From: Trichothecium roseum
Lineage: Eukaryota > Ascomycota > Sordariomycetes > Hypocreales
Length of the DNA: 64,000 bases
Assembly: GCA_026184415.1 (NCBI GenBank)
Contig: CM047940.1
Location: 4,278,001-4,342,000 of the forward strand
Direction: 5' to 3'
Both the position numbers and the translations under genes were made by a program. Numbering within the stretch: position 1 is the stretch's first letter; each line of letters opens with the position of its first letter. Below the pieces are notes generated by a model. It saw only the letters and a list, made by a program, of their open reading frames with translations. It searched no databases and had not been told where the DNA came from. Below are positions 22,322 through 32,497 of the stretch, in pieces.

Positions 22322-23777
22322 ATGGCTACCTCGCAACCGCTTTCCAAATCCGCCAAGAAGAAGGCTGCCAAGGCTATTGAGCGTACCGACTCGCCTGCTC
22401 CCAGCAACATCTCGGTAGCTGGTACGGACAAGGTTGGAGAGGATGGCTTTGAGAGCCCTTACATCAAGGAGCTGCAGAAGTATGTCTTCGGCCCTGATTG
22501 CCTTGTTTAGGGTTCGCTAACCGGGTTCTCGTCTAGAAATATCCGAAACGTCAACAAGAAGCTTGTACGACCTCCTCCATCCCGCTCGGCCGCACGACGC
22601 TAACCCGGACTAGATCGCCGTCTCCAAGACTGAGGAGCTTCTCAAGCAGCATGCCGGGAAGTCCCTGGACGATCTCGTAGCCTCCAAGACAATCAACGGT
22701 GACCAAAAGGCCCAGATCGAGAAGAAGCCCGCCCTGCAGGCCCAGCTGGCTCAGGCTGAAGAGCAGCTTGCCCAGTACCAAAGGGTCGACGAACAATACC
22801 GTACACGGGCAGCCGCGGACAAGGCTGAGGCAGAGAAAAACTTGGAGAAGGCCAAGGCCGAGGCTGTTGCCGAGGCTGTTGCCGAGACAAAGAAGAATGC
22901 AGACGCCGACTTACGCGATAAGCTTCTGACCCTGACTCAGTTCCTGCGTCTCGCCGCCTACCGTCGTGAGGAAGCCGACGACCCCGAATCTGATGAGAGC
23001 CAGGCCATCGAAGGTGTCTTGCTTGTCATCTATGAAGGTGACGAGAGTGCTGTGGCCTCCATGCTCAAGCTCATCGAGGGGTCATCTGATCAGATAACAA
23101 GTGTGTCTGGCGACCTGTTACAAGCAACTTGTATGTGTAACCCCATGATACGACGTAACCCTTTAGCTAACCAGATCAAACCGATAGTCTCTACGGTCAA
23201 AACCATCGCTCGAGATTACAAGCGACCATCTGCAAGCGAGCCTCCCGCTACCGAGGATGTAGCAACCGACCCCACAATTGCCAACGCGACTGTCAACGAG
23301 CTGGAGGCTGAGAGCAAAGAGTCCCCAGTACAGGCAGCCCCGCCAGTTACCAACGGTACCGCTAACGCCCAGGTTTCTGACGAGGCGGCAAATGCTGTTG
23401 CCGAGAGTCATTGGGATGCCGCAAACGACATGTCGGCTTCGCAAGAGTGGGTAGAGGTTCCTCGTGACGTGTCGGAAACTGAGAATAGTGCTCCTTCCGC
23501 TCCTGTGGCCACCGCCCCGGCCGCTGCCCCGGCCAAAAACCAGTCTTGGGCCGACGACCAGCCGGAGCAAGGCTCTGCTCCACCTGTCGACCCGAATGAT
23601 GGCTTCCATCAAGTTCAGCGTAATAAGGGACGCAACGAAGGCGGAGGCTTCCGAGGGGGCCGAGGCCGAGGTGAATGGCGTGGTCGTGGCCACCGCGGGG
23701 ATGGCCGTGGACGTGGACGTGGCAACCGCAACTCTGGTGTGCCCTCGCGTGGCGGTCGCCGTAACGATGAAGCCTAA
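22322..23777 (+). CDS. YAG7-like protein with C-terminal RGG box
   Basis: Exons 22322-22479, 22537-22564 and 22614-23777 give 449 residues. The N-terminus is Lys/Ala-rich (KSAKKKAAKAIERTDSPAPS), followed by SPYIKELQKNIRNVNKKL, an Ala/Gln/Lys-rich coiled coil (about residues 85-150), and a helical domain (LRDKLLTLTQFLRLAAYRREE..). This order is that of the fungal YAG7 family, poorly characterised and thought to be RNA- or ribosome-associated. The last 50 residues are an RGG/RGRG box (FRGGRGRGEWRGRGHRGDGRG), typical of RNA-binding proteins. The middle is low-complexity and acidic. One oddity: 36 bases (GTATGT...CTTTAG at 23131-23166) look like an intron but are in frame and shorter than normal fungal introns; I left them as coding. 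Family name moderately sure, coding status sure. Confidence 0.85.
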
Positions 23778-24779
23778 GGCTATTCTGAGGTTCCGGCCAA
23801 GGCTTATTTCACGTACTAGGTCTGCCTGATTGTGGCGGTCAGGCAGCTGTAACACCACTTTGATTTGCGGCGTTTTACACAGAGGTCATCGGCTCGGCGA
23901 AACATTTGAGTTGAGGATGCTATGTGGCATAGCAAAGGGGTTTTCTGTGTTGTGTTTTAATAGGGACAGGGTGATGGTTCATGGGCATTGGGCACGTTTG
24001 GAACGGATTTATGAGCCTTGCATGTGGTTACCAGAGCTTGCAAAAATTCAAAACAGGGGAAATGGAAAATGACATGATGCCTACGAATATTTATGCTTCA
24101 AAAAAAACGTGCGAGAAAAGAAAATGCGACGCAATCATAAAGTACCTCGGTCGAGGAGAGCAAATACCTAGGGTACTCCGTAAGGCTGACGGTATTAGAG
24201 GCTTAGGTCTCAGCCACTCAGACGTGTGATTCGTCCATGGGATCTATGTCTTATCGATAATGATAATAAAGCCACGTTGTGCGGGACAATTTTATCAGCC
24301 TTGCATGACCAATATAGGTAGGTAGGGTACCATAACAGCTAGCTAGCATGGACCACCGTGAGGGGGGCCCGCCAAAAAGTTGGAGGGTCCTTTGCTAATG
24401 TTTTGCTAATGGAAATAGGGATTTTGGGGTGCAAGTTGTCCTCTTTGAAAATCCGCACTGGAGCACTACCATATTACCCTACCACGCCCGGGGTCAAACC
24501 ACTGAGGCCACATCAGCCATTCCTCTGTCTTTGGCGCTGATATATACGTAAAGGGATAAAAGCAACTTTATTACTCCCGTTTCCCTCTATTTTTATTTTT
24601 TTATTTTTTATTTTCCTTCTTTTTTTCTTTCCCCACGGCGTATTCAAATTGCGCGCACACCACCATTATTGATGTTAAATGCACCCGCTTTACCCCCCAT
24701 CTACGCAATAAAGCAGTGCGTTTAACCCCACCATTGAACTCGGTATCGAGTTCACCCACCATAACCAAGCACCATCAAG
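23778..24779. other. Intergenic upstream of LHS1
   Basis: The 3' flank of the RGG-box gene and the promoter of LHS1. It has one dispersed 9-mer (24174-24182) and a T-rich stretch (24588-24630, TTTTTATTTTT type) about 150 bp before the LHS1 ATG, as in many constitutive fungal promoters. No gene. Confidence 0.55.
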
Positions 24780-27746
24780 ATGGTGTCAAGCTCCAAGAGG
24801 ACATCGCCACTGGCGATGCTCCTAGGCATCATCTTCTTCCTATCAGCGGAAGTATTCGCGGCATCTGCGGTTCTGGGCGTCGACCTCGGGACAGAGTACA
24901 TTAAAGCAGCCCTGGTCAAGCCCGGCATCCCCCTCGATATTGTCCTGACAAAGGATTCCCGGAGAAAAGAGACGGCCGCTGTAACTTTCAAGCCCAATAA
25001 GGGTGGCGCGAAAGAGGGCCAGTTCCCCGAGAGACTCTATGGCTCCGATGCCCTCGCCCTCTCCGCGAGGTTTCCCGGCGAGGTCTACCCCAACTTGAAA
25101 ACGATCCTTGGGCTGCCCGTCGGCGACGAGCTCGTACAAGAATACGCTGCCCGCCACCCGGCCCTGAAGCTCGAAGCTCATCCGACCCGAGGCACCGCCG
25201 CTTTCAAGACCAGCACACTGACAGATCAAGAGGAGGCATGGCTTGTGGAAGAACTGCTTGCCATGGAGCTTCAGAGTGTACAGAAGAGCGCCGAGATTGC
25301 AGCTGGCGATGACACCACTGTCAAGTCTATCGTTCTGACTGTCCCTCCCTTCTACACTACTGAGGAGAAGCGTGCCGTCCAGTCAGCCGCTGAGCTCGCC
25401 GGACTCAAGGTCCTCAGCCTCATCAGCGATGGTCTCGCCGTTGGCCTCAACTACGCTACGAGCCGACAGTTTCCCAACATTAATGAAGGTGCAAAGCCTG
25501 AATACCACATGGTCTTTGACATGGGAGCCGGCTCTACCAAGGCCACAGTCATGAAGTTCCAGAGCCGCTCTGTTAAGGACATCGGCAAGTTCAACAAGAC
25601 TGTCCAGGAGGTTCAGGTCCTTGGAAGTGGATGGGACCGGACCCTCGGCGGAGATGCGCTCAACAACCTCATCATTGATGACATGATCACGCAGTTTGTC
25701 GAGTCCAAGGGTGCTCAGAAGGTTTCTGCTACGCTCGGAGGTGTCAAGGCTCATGGCCGCGCCATGGCAAAGCTGACCAAGGAATCTTCGCGCATTCGTC
25801 ACATTCTTAGTGCCAACCAGAACACCCAAGCCAGTTTCGAGGGGCTTTACGAGGATGTTGATTTCAAGTACAAGATTACCCGCTCAGAATTCGAGGCTAT
25901 GGCTGAGGCCCACGCGGAGCGCGTTGGTGTTGCTATCAAGGATGCCCTCAAGATGTCTGGACTCGACATTGCCGACATGGACTCGGTCATTCTGCATGGC
26001 GGTGCTTCTCGCACACCTTTCGTGCAGAAGGCCTTGGAAAAGGCTGTCGGCTCTGCTGACAAGCTGCGCTCTAACGTCAACTCGGACGAGGCCGCCGTCT
26101 TTGGCGCTGGTTTCCGCGCTGCCGAGCTTAGCCCCAGCTTCCGTGTCAAGGAGATCAAGGCATCGGAAGGTGCAAACTACCCAGGTGGCTTCAAATGGGT
26201 CGGTAAGAGGGGATTCATGCAGCACCAGCGCCTGTGGAGCCCTGTCTCGCCTCTTGGAGGCCCTGAAAAGGAGGCGGCTTTCCCTGATGAAGAAGCAGAT
26301 GTCTCCATCACCTTCTACCAACAAATTGACGGTGATGATAGAGATACCAAGTCAGTGGTAACCAAAAACCTCACAGAGACTATCGCAGCGCTCAAGGAGA
26401 AGTACCCTACCTGCGCCGACACCGGTGTTCAATTCAAGGTCGGCGCCAAGTTGAGCGCCGACAATGGAGAGGTCCAGATTGTCAAGGCTGCTGTCGAGTG
26501 TGAAGTCGAGGTCAAGGAAGGCTTCGTCGACGGGGTTAAGAACCTCTTCGGCTTCGGAAAGAAGGACCAGGAGCCTTTGAAGGGAGAGAATGGCGACGAC
26601 ATTGAGGGCTCCGAAGAAGTACCTAAGGAGCAGCCCGCCGATGCATCGGCTGATTCGCCGAAGGAGTCCGCTACAGAGTCGGATAATGCCAAGGCATCTG
26701 GTTCTACCGAGGAGCTCAAGCCTGAGGCCAAGAAGACGGAGATTGTTTTTATCCCCGTTGGCTACGATATTGAGGATGCCGGGACTCCCCAGCTTACCAA
26801 GGTGGAGGTTACCAAGGCCAAGGACAGGCTCAAGGCCTTTGCCAATTCCGACAAGGCCCGTTTTCAACGTGAGGAGGCGCTCAACCAGCTTGAAGGCTAC
26901 ACCTACAAGATTAGGGATATGCTTGAAGATGAGTCTTTCATTGCTGCCTCAACAGAGAAGGAACGCCAGGAACTTGCTGAAAAGTCCGGCTTTGTCAGCG
27001 AATGGCTCTACGATGATGGCTCAGACGCTCCCAAGGATGAACTCAGAGCGAAACTCAAGGAACTACAAGACATTGCTCTCCCCATTCGCACCCGCGTGGA
27101 GGAAAGCAAGAAGAGGCCTGAGGCTCTCGATAAGCTTAAGGAGTCTATCAGGACCACCGAAATGTTTCTGAGTGGTATGCGCGAGAAGATTGTTGAGTAC
27201 GAGGCTTGGCAGGAGAAGAAGGCAAATGAGCCCGCTGAGGCAGAGAAGCCCAGCAGCGACTTTGACGGGCTTGAGGATGAGGATACCAAGGAAGCCACCT
27301 CGGAAGACGAGTCCGCTGAGGAGGGCCCTACCCCTCCCCTGTTCAAGCCTGAGGAGCTCGACGAAGTCGAGGCAGCCTCCAACAAGGTGATTGAGTGGCT
27401 TGAGGCGCACGAGAAGGAGCAAAACTCTCTTCCACTCTCAGTCAACCCCATCCTCCTCGCTAAGGATATCGAGCTCCAGCGCGAGAAGCTTGAGAAGCTG
27501 GGCCGAGACTTGGCCATGAAGGGAGTTAAGAACTTCAAGCCCAAGGACAAGAAGAAGCTCGAGGAGGAGATCAAGAAGAGAGTGAAGAACACCAAGGCGG
27601 ACGACGAGGATAAGCCTCCGGTTTTCGAGATGCCCGAGGGTATGACGAGCGAGCAGCTCGAGGAGGTTCTCAAGAACATGAAGCCCGAAGACTGGGCCAA
27701 GGTGAAACAGGAGGCTGACAAGCAGAGACCACACGACGAGCTATGA
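24780..27746 (+). CDS. LHS1: ER-lumenal Hsp70-related chaperone (GRP170/HYOU1 type)
   Basis: A single-exon frame of 988 residues from atcaagATG. It begins with a cleavable signal peptide (hydrophobic MLLGIIFFLSAEVFAAS, residues 13-29) and ends with the ER-retention tetrapeptide HDEL. The Hsp70 nucleotide-binding domain starts at VLGVDLGTEYIK (about 31-42) and includes VFDMGAGSTKATV and LHGGASRTPFVQ. The substrate-binding half carries the enlarged acidic insertion typical of GRP170 proteins (Glu/Asp/Ser-rich, about residues 600-655), then an extended helical lid and a Lys/Glu-rich C-terminus. LHS1 acts as nucleotide exchange factor for Kar2/BiP and as a holdase during translocation and folding. 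Length agrees with the family. No defects are seen. Expression is probably linked to the unfolded protein response, but I see no certain UPR element. Confidence 0.97.
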   Translation: MVSSSKRTSPLAMLLGIIFFLSAEVFAASAVLGVDLGTEYIKAALVKPGIPLDIVLTKDSRRKETAAVTFKPNKGGAKEGQFPERLYGSDALALSARFPGEVYPNLKTILGLPVGDELVQEYAARHPALKLEAHPTRGTAAFKTSTLTDQEEAWLVEELLAMELQSVQKSAEIAAGDDTTVKSIVLTVPPFYTTEEKRAVQSAAELAGLKVLSLISDGLAVGLNYATSRQFPNINEGAKPEYHMVFDMGAGSTKATVMKFQSRSVKDIGKFNKTVQEVQVLGSGWDRTLGGDALNNLIIDDMITQFVESKGAQKVSATLGGVKAHGRAMAKLTKESSRIRHILSANQNTQASFEGLYEDVDFKYKITRSEFEAMAEAHAERVGVAIKDALKMSGLDIADMDSVILHGGASRTPFVQKALEKAVGSADKLRSNVNSDEAAVFGAGFRAAELSPSFRVKEIKASEGANYPGGFKWVGKRGFMQHQRLWSPVSPLGGPEKEAAFPDEEADVSITFYQQIDGDDRDTKSVVTKNLTETIAALKEKYPTCADTGVQFKVGAKLSADNGEVQIVKAAVECEVEVKEGFVDGVKNLFGFGKKDQEPLKGENGDDIEGSEEVPKEQPADASADSPKESATESDNAKASGSTEELKPEAKKTEIVFIPVGYDIEDAGTPQLTKVEVTKAKDRLKAFANSDKARFQREEALNQLEGYTYKIRDMLEDESFIAASTEKERQELAEKSGFVSEWLYDDGSDAPKDELRAKLKELQDIALPIRTRVEESKKRPEALDKLKESIRTTEMFLSGMREKIVEYEAWQEKKANEPAEAEKPSSDFDGLEDEDTKEATSEDESAEEGPTPPLFKPEELDEVEAASNKVIEWLEAHEKEQNSLPLSVNPILLAKDIELQREKLEKLGRDLAMKGVKNFKPKDKKKLEEEIKKRVKNTKADDEDKPPVFEMPEGMTSEQLEEVLKNMKPEDWAKVKQEADKQRPHDEL

Positions 27747-28239
27747 TTTGTTTCCTCTCGCTTACAGATCCGATATTTTTTTTGCGTGGTACATAGCATA
27801 TTTGAGAAGAGTACTCCGTATAGACTATAAAAACAGCATGATATTTTAACCATTTGAGTACTCGGGGAAGATTTGCTAGAGTGGTGAAGGGCTTTTGTGT
27901 GTGGTGGAACGTGATGTGTGTGTGTGACGTTTGTTGACGTTGCACTCGCTCTGCGTCGTGCGCGTTGCACCGGCAGGGGGAGGCACAACACAAGATATCA
28001 CAGTATGCATGATTCTCCGTGGTACTCGACACATTTTCTTTTTTTCTTCTTTTGCTCTTGATTCGTCGTGTCAATGTTTGTGCCACGGCAAACTCTGCTA
28101 GCAAAGTTTGCTAGCAGATTATGAGTAGAAGGAGTTTCAGGTGTCGGGTCCAGCAACGCCGGCCGTCCATCGCTTTACGTTCCTATCGCGTTTTGGATGC
28201 TGTTCGGATCTGCTTCCTCTCCTCTTATCCATTCTCCCT

Positions 28240-28276
28240 CTTCTTCTTCTTCTTCTTCTTCTTCTTCTTCTTCTTC
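28240..28276. repeat. (TTC)n microsatellite
   Basis: About twelve TTC units without interruption, non-coding, between LHS1 and the aspartic protease. Confidence 0.9.
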
Positions 28277-28557
28277 GTGTACAGCTTGTCCCTCCTTCTT
28301 CGTGCGAGGGAGAGGGGGGGAAGAAAGGAAATTGGTATGTGGTTTTGTGTACTTCGTAGTCTTAGTCCAGGACTCGCGTGTTTGACAAGGACGAGGGGGA
28401 GATGCATGCGGGGACGGGGGACGGTGTGTCGGTCGGTCACATGTACTATAGGTAACTGGAAATCACGTACGTACATACCATACGTGCGTGCCGTACAATA
28501 CCCATACATGGACTGAAAAGATCCCAATCGGATAGGGAGAGGGAGAGGTATAGCACG

Positions 28558-28593
28558 GCAGCAGCAGCAGCGGCGGCGGCAGCGGCGGCGGCA
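28558..28593. repeat. (CAG/CGG)n mixed triplet tract
   Basis: CAG units followed by CGG/CAG mixtures, twelve triplets in all, in non-coding DNA. Confidence 0.8.
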
Positions 28594-28885
28594 TGAGTTA
28601 TTGGTAATGAATGGGTAGCACCGACCAAACTTCTTCCTCCCTCTGTGTATCTTAACTCTTTTTTATGACTTCTTGCAGGAAAGCACGTAGGTTACTCCGG
28701 ACGGATACCCTTTCGTCTAGTGTTTCCGAGGTTTTTTCAAAAAGGGGGTTGAGTCAACGTTTGACTGTACTTTTGTCCGATAGGGGATGGAAGTAGACGA
28801 GGAACAAGAGGAACAAGAGGAGGAAGAAGAAAAACGTGCCTTGAATCTCTGTTTTTTCCTCGATATCTGTCTCTGTACTCCTCCA

Positions 28886-28887
<2 letters not shown>

Positions 28888-28921
<34 letters not shown>
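28888..28921. repeat. (CT)n microsatellite
   Basis: About 17 CT units in the pyrimidine-rich stretch upstream of the aspartic protease ATG, possibly inside its promoter or leader. Confidence 0.9.
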
Positions 28922-28924
<3 letters not shown>

Positions 28925-29191
28925 CGCTTTCTCTGTTCTTTCTCTTTCTCTATTCTTTCTCCTTGTCCTCCAGTGTGAGAGCCCAAACTTGAGCTTCTTC
29001 CCCCGCCTCATCTCTCTCCATTCTTCCCCCCTCCCTCCTGCGTCCTCTCTCTCTCTCCTACGTATTTTCTCTCCCTCCCTCTCTCTGTAGTTTATTGCAT
29101 TTTCTTCATTCGACAGAAAGAGGACCTACTAAAAAAGTCCTCGCCTCAACATCAACTCTCCCCAAGAGAAGAGATATCCCAAAAAAAGAAA

Positions 29192-29472
29192 ATGCGTCTC
29201 TCGCCCCCCCTGGCGGGCAATTTCCTCGCCCTCCTCCCCGCCGCCGCCTCCGCGGCCTCGGTCTCTCCCCCTCCTGGACCAGACGCCCCGGCGGAGCCGC
29301 CGTCGTCCTTCTCCCTGACCGCGGCTAAGCAGCCGGGCCGCCAGGGCAACTTTGTGCGCGACTGGGTGTCCGCCCGTCAGAAGTGGGGAGGCGCGATCCC
29401 CGACCTGACGGCCAAGGCGTTTTCCCTCCTCGACGACGGTGAGCACTCTCCCCCTTTCCACACACACACACA

Positions 29473-29513
<41 letters not shown>

Positions 29514-30916
29514 ACCATGATGGAAAAATATAACCCCTGGATGAAAGGGGATAAAAGAGAAGAAGAAGCTGACCATTTTTCGTGCCTTGTCCCAAGATGG
29601 CCGGGTCGACGTCGAGCCCCTGGGAATGGACGACATCTACATCGCCGACGTGGAGATTGGCGAGCCGCCGCAGCTGCTCAAGATTGCCATTGACACCGGC
29701 TCCTCCGATCTGTACGTAACGCTCCCCTTTCTCCTTTTCCCCTTCTCCCGTGACCCCTTTTTTCAAACTAGATCACTCCCAGTCATGGCAATACAAACAA
29801 GAACCTAACCATTTTCCTTTTCGTCCCTTGCTTTCCTTGTCCCATAGATGGGTCCAGTCCACGGACACCGTCTACCTCTACAACGACCAAGGCCCCTGGG
29901 CGCCTCAGTACGACCCCAACAAGTCCTCCACGGCCGAGAGGATCGCCGACGCCATCTGGCGAGTCCGCTACAGTACGTCTTCCCTTCCTCCTCATCCTCG
30001 CCCCCTCCCCCCCCCCCCCCCAAAAAAAAACCCCCCCACGGAGTCCCTGACGTAGTAAACAGTGGACGGCAACGCAGCCGAGGGCATAGCCTACCGCGAC
30101 ACCCTAACCCTAGGCCCCTTCCGCGCCCCCAACGCCACCGTCCAGTCCGCCCGCCGCGTCGCCCCGCGCTTCGAGTCCGAGCCCCGCCTGACCGGCATGC
30201 TCGGCCTGGCCAAGACCCTCCCCAGCACCGTCCGCCCCCCCGAGGCCGCCTTCCTGCCCGGCCACCTGGCCCCGCTGCTTGGCAGGCCGGTGTTCACCGC
30301 CGACCTGCGACGCGACGGCACGGGGCGGTTCGACTTCGGCGTCGTGGACCCGGGGCGCACGCGCGACGGCGTTACCTGGGTGCCTACCGACGGGCGCAGT
30401 CACCACTGGGACGTGGCCTTTGACCTCGTCAGCTGGGGGACCAACACCAGTGCCCCCAGCGGTGGTCTCGGAGGAGGAGGAGGAGGAGGAGGAGGAGGGA
30501 GTGGTGGCAACGGCGGTACGTGGTGGCACCACCCCTTCACCGCCACCATCGACACCGGCACAACCCTCATGTTCCTCCCCGACGTCCTCTCCGGCATGTA
30601 CTGGTACGACATACCCGGCATGCGCATCGACCCCCGCCTCGCCGACGCCTACACCTTCCCCTGCGCCTTCGCCAAGAACCTCCCCGACCTCCGCCTCAAG
30701 CTCCCCTCCACCGAGCACGTCCTCGTCGTCCCCGGCGCCTACCTCAACTACGGCCCCACCGACGCCGCCGACGAATACTGCTGGGGCGGCATGCAGAGCG
30801 CCGCCGGCATGAACGTCACCATCCTCGGCGACGTCATGCTCAAGGCCCTCTTTGTCGCCTTTGACATGGAGTCCCAGATGGTCGGCTTCGCCAACAAGAA
30901 CAAGGAGGATCTTTGA
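29192..30916 (+). CDS. Pepsin-family aspartic protease
   Basis: Exons 29192-29438, 29597-29711, 29848-29972 and 30063-30916 give 446 residues in frame. The N-terminus (MRLSPPLAGNFLALLPAAASAAS) looks like a signal peptide, followed by a propeptide ending near residue 90. Both catalytic aspartates are present: Asp115 in IDTGSSDLW (split by the second intron) and Asp326 in IDTGTTLMF. NATV and NVTI are N-glycosylation sites. The C-terminus has no GPI-like hydrophobic tail, so it is secreted or vacuolar. The odd feature is a glycine tract (LGGGGGGGGGGSGGNGG, around residues 299-314) in a surface loop before the second active-site strand, encoded by GGA repeats. The first intron holds a CA/CT microsatellite. 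Coding GC is very high. Substrate unknown. Confidence 0.92.
29461..29512. repeat. (CA)n(CT)n microsatellite inside intron 1 of the protease
   Basis: Seven CA units run directly into about 18 CT units, within the 158-bp first intron. The run may act as the intron's polypyrimidine tract, though it lies well before the acceptor. Confidence 0.9.
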
Positions 30917-30925
30917 AGAGCATCT

Positions 30926-31571
30926 TTAAAGGCCATCCTTAAAGATCATCTCAAAGTAGCACACGTTGGGGATATCATACCGGCGGAAAACAGAGGCCAG
31001 GGCGTGCAGCGTCGACTCAGGCGACATCCCAGACGGCTGGTCAATCAACTAGAAAGAAACAGTCTTGTTAGTCCTGTACTCCTGTATCCACTGTAGAAAC
31101 CCAAAACACACATACACACACACACAAAGCAACCATGTCTCAGTCCGTGTTCCAACATATCCATCATTGCCATAGTATTTTAAAACATTTAATGTCATTG
31201 ACCATGCTCATAGTAGTAAATGGTATATACAACCCCACTTGCTTACGCTTCCCCGTGGCTCACCACGCTGCTGAATCACCAATGCCCACCTGTCTTGTGT
31301 TCAAACTCAATTCAATATGCTCCGTTGCCCACCAAGTTTTGGCAACTACATCCAGTGCCCAACATTAAAAAAAGCACAAGTTATGTATATATACTCCTCG
31401 CGCGGGGAAAAGAATGCCAGCGCGGTCTCTTCGTCAAAGACACCAACGGGTGCCGTGTAAAAGTAGTCGTGACGCCTCAATAACGCCTTATAAATCGTCT
31501 AACGAGTGAACGGTCGGGGAAATAAAGTGTGGCAGCGGCCAGTCGTTGTTGTTCATGTCCGTCCCAAAGAC
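30926..31571 (-). pseudogene. Decayed gene relic (coding-like fragments, frameshift, 5' part missing)
   Basis: Three minus-strand pieces look coding although no intact frame links them. Piece A (31571-31488) follows a pyrimidine-rich CAG acceptor and reads VFGTDMNNNDWPLPHF.. up to ..HSLDD, then hits TAA. Piece B begins in the next frame at 31492 (YKALLRRHDYFYTAP..), runs on through FDEETALAFFSPREEYIYI and stops after about 40 codons; removing one base at 31492-31494 would join A and B. Piece C (31048-30926) follows a CTAAC branch point and TTTCTAG acceptor and reads LIDQPSGMSPESTLHAL.., ending at TAA. No start or upstream exons fit before the neighbouring gene ends at 31750. I do not recognise the family. 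It could also be an undetected multi-exon gene or a sequencing error. Confidence 0.4.
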
Positions 31572-31749
31572 CTGAATACGAGAGGGGAGAGTGGGGGTCC
31601 TTTTACTCCAGGGGCTTCCTGGACCTCATGGCAATGGTAACAAAGCTTGGGCTGCCGAGATTGGTTGGTTGAACGAGGGTAAGTCAACAAGTAACCGCTT
31701 GCTCAGGACGCGTCTATTCGCGGTCACCGTCTTAATCAAAGATTCCAGG

Positions 31750-32460
31750 TCAGCGCCGGTCGTCCTCGTATAGGTCATCCTCGGTGACGAGATAATATTC
31801 ACCTTCACTGGCCCCAGGGGTGGGGGGCATATTACCAGAGCTAGGGGCTGGCTGAGCAGCTTTGGCGGTTCCTGGTCGCGAGCGGGCCTTGCCAGCGTCG
31901 TCGACGGCTTGCAGGTTACCGGAGGCGGCCTGGTTCTGGTGCGCGTTGGCGGCCGTCGTGTCTACGCTCGCCAGGCTACGGTGTGTGGGTTGGCTCTTGC
32001 TCAGACGCTCCTCCATTTCCTTTAGACGGGCTTCGAGGGCGGCAAGCTCATCGCTAGACTGGCCGACAACCTTTCGCCTGGAAGGAGAAGGTCAGTTTTA
32101 CAGAGTACTGATTGGAAAAACATTCCCGTAAAGGTTGTAGTATTCGGGGTAGTGATGTAGTGTAGAAGGGGCGGGCTTGGTGTCGAGCGTAGTAAACAAA
32201 GGGGGGGTGGGCATCGTTGATTATTGGTGGGAGGCGGTCTAGTCGACGAGATGCAGCTTAAAAAAAGGCAATCAGGAGTCGTACCTCTGATCAACTTGGT
32301 TATCCAAGTCTGCGACGGAATTCTCGATGCGGAAGATGTCCATGAGCTCCGCGGAAAACGACTTGGCGAGAGTCCTGTTGAGAATATCATGGTTAGCCGT
32401 CAGTTTACATGGCTCATCCCGGTAGGTAGCGTAGTGCCTACGATTGGGGTCGACGGCCAT
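31750..32460 (-). CDS. Small acidic coiled-coil protein, unrecognised
   Basis: Exons 32460-32285 and 32077-31750 give 167 residues. The 207-bp intron has a GTACGA donor, an AACTGAC branch point and a CTTCCAG acceptor, and joins ..NQVDQR to RKVVGQSS.. in phase. The N-terminal half (ILNRTLAKSFSAELMDIFRIENSVADLD) and the segment after the junction (ELAALEARLKEMEERLSKSQ) are amphipathic helices, probably a coiled coil. The C-terminus is disordered and acidic (EYYLVTEDDLYEDDRR). There is no signal peptide or membrane segment. I do not recognise the family; size and coiled coil would suit a subunit of a small cytoskeletal or kinetochore assembly, but nothing proves it. A 19-codon upstream frame (ATG at 32497) overlaps the chosen start in another frame. 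Confidence 0.72.
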
Positions 32461-32497
32461 TGGGCTGCCAGTTGCGATCGAGCTCCTCGTCAGACAT
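32438..32497 (-). promoter_or_regulatory. Possible overlapping uORF
   Basis: On the minus strand an ATG at 32497 opens a 19-codon frame (MSDEELDRNW..) ending with TAG at 32438, past the main ATG at 32460. If it is transcribed, ribosomes initiating here would bypass the main start. It could also be the remains of a different first exon. Confidence 0.35.

Larger units (their letters stand above)
27747..29191. other. Intergenic rich in microsatellites
   Basis: Between LHS1 and the aspartic protease. It contains a dispersed 9-mer (27812-27820), a TTC repeat (28240-28276), a CAG/CGG-type triplet tract (28558-28593) and a CT dinucleotide run (28888-28921) in a pyrimidine-rich leader before the protease. 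Open frames here consist of repeat translations. Confidence 0.6.

Noticed and set aside
27008..27991. 327-codon minus-strand frame overlapping the LHS1 3' end
   Set aside because: Ser-rich antisense of LHS1 coding sequence; no splice or start logic.
28121..28528. Frames through the TTC microsatellite
   Set aside because: They are translations of simple repeats.
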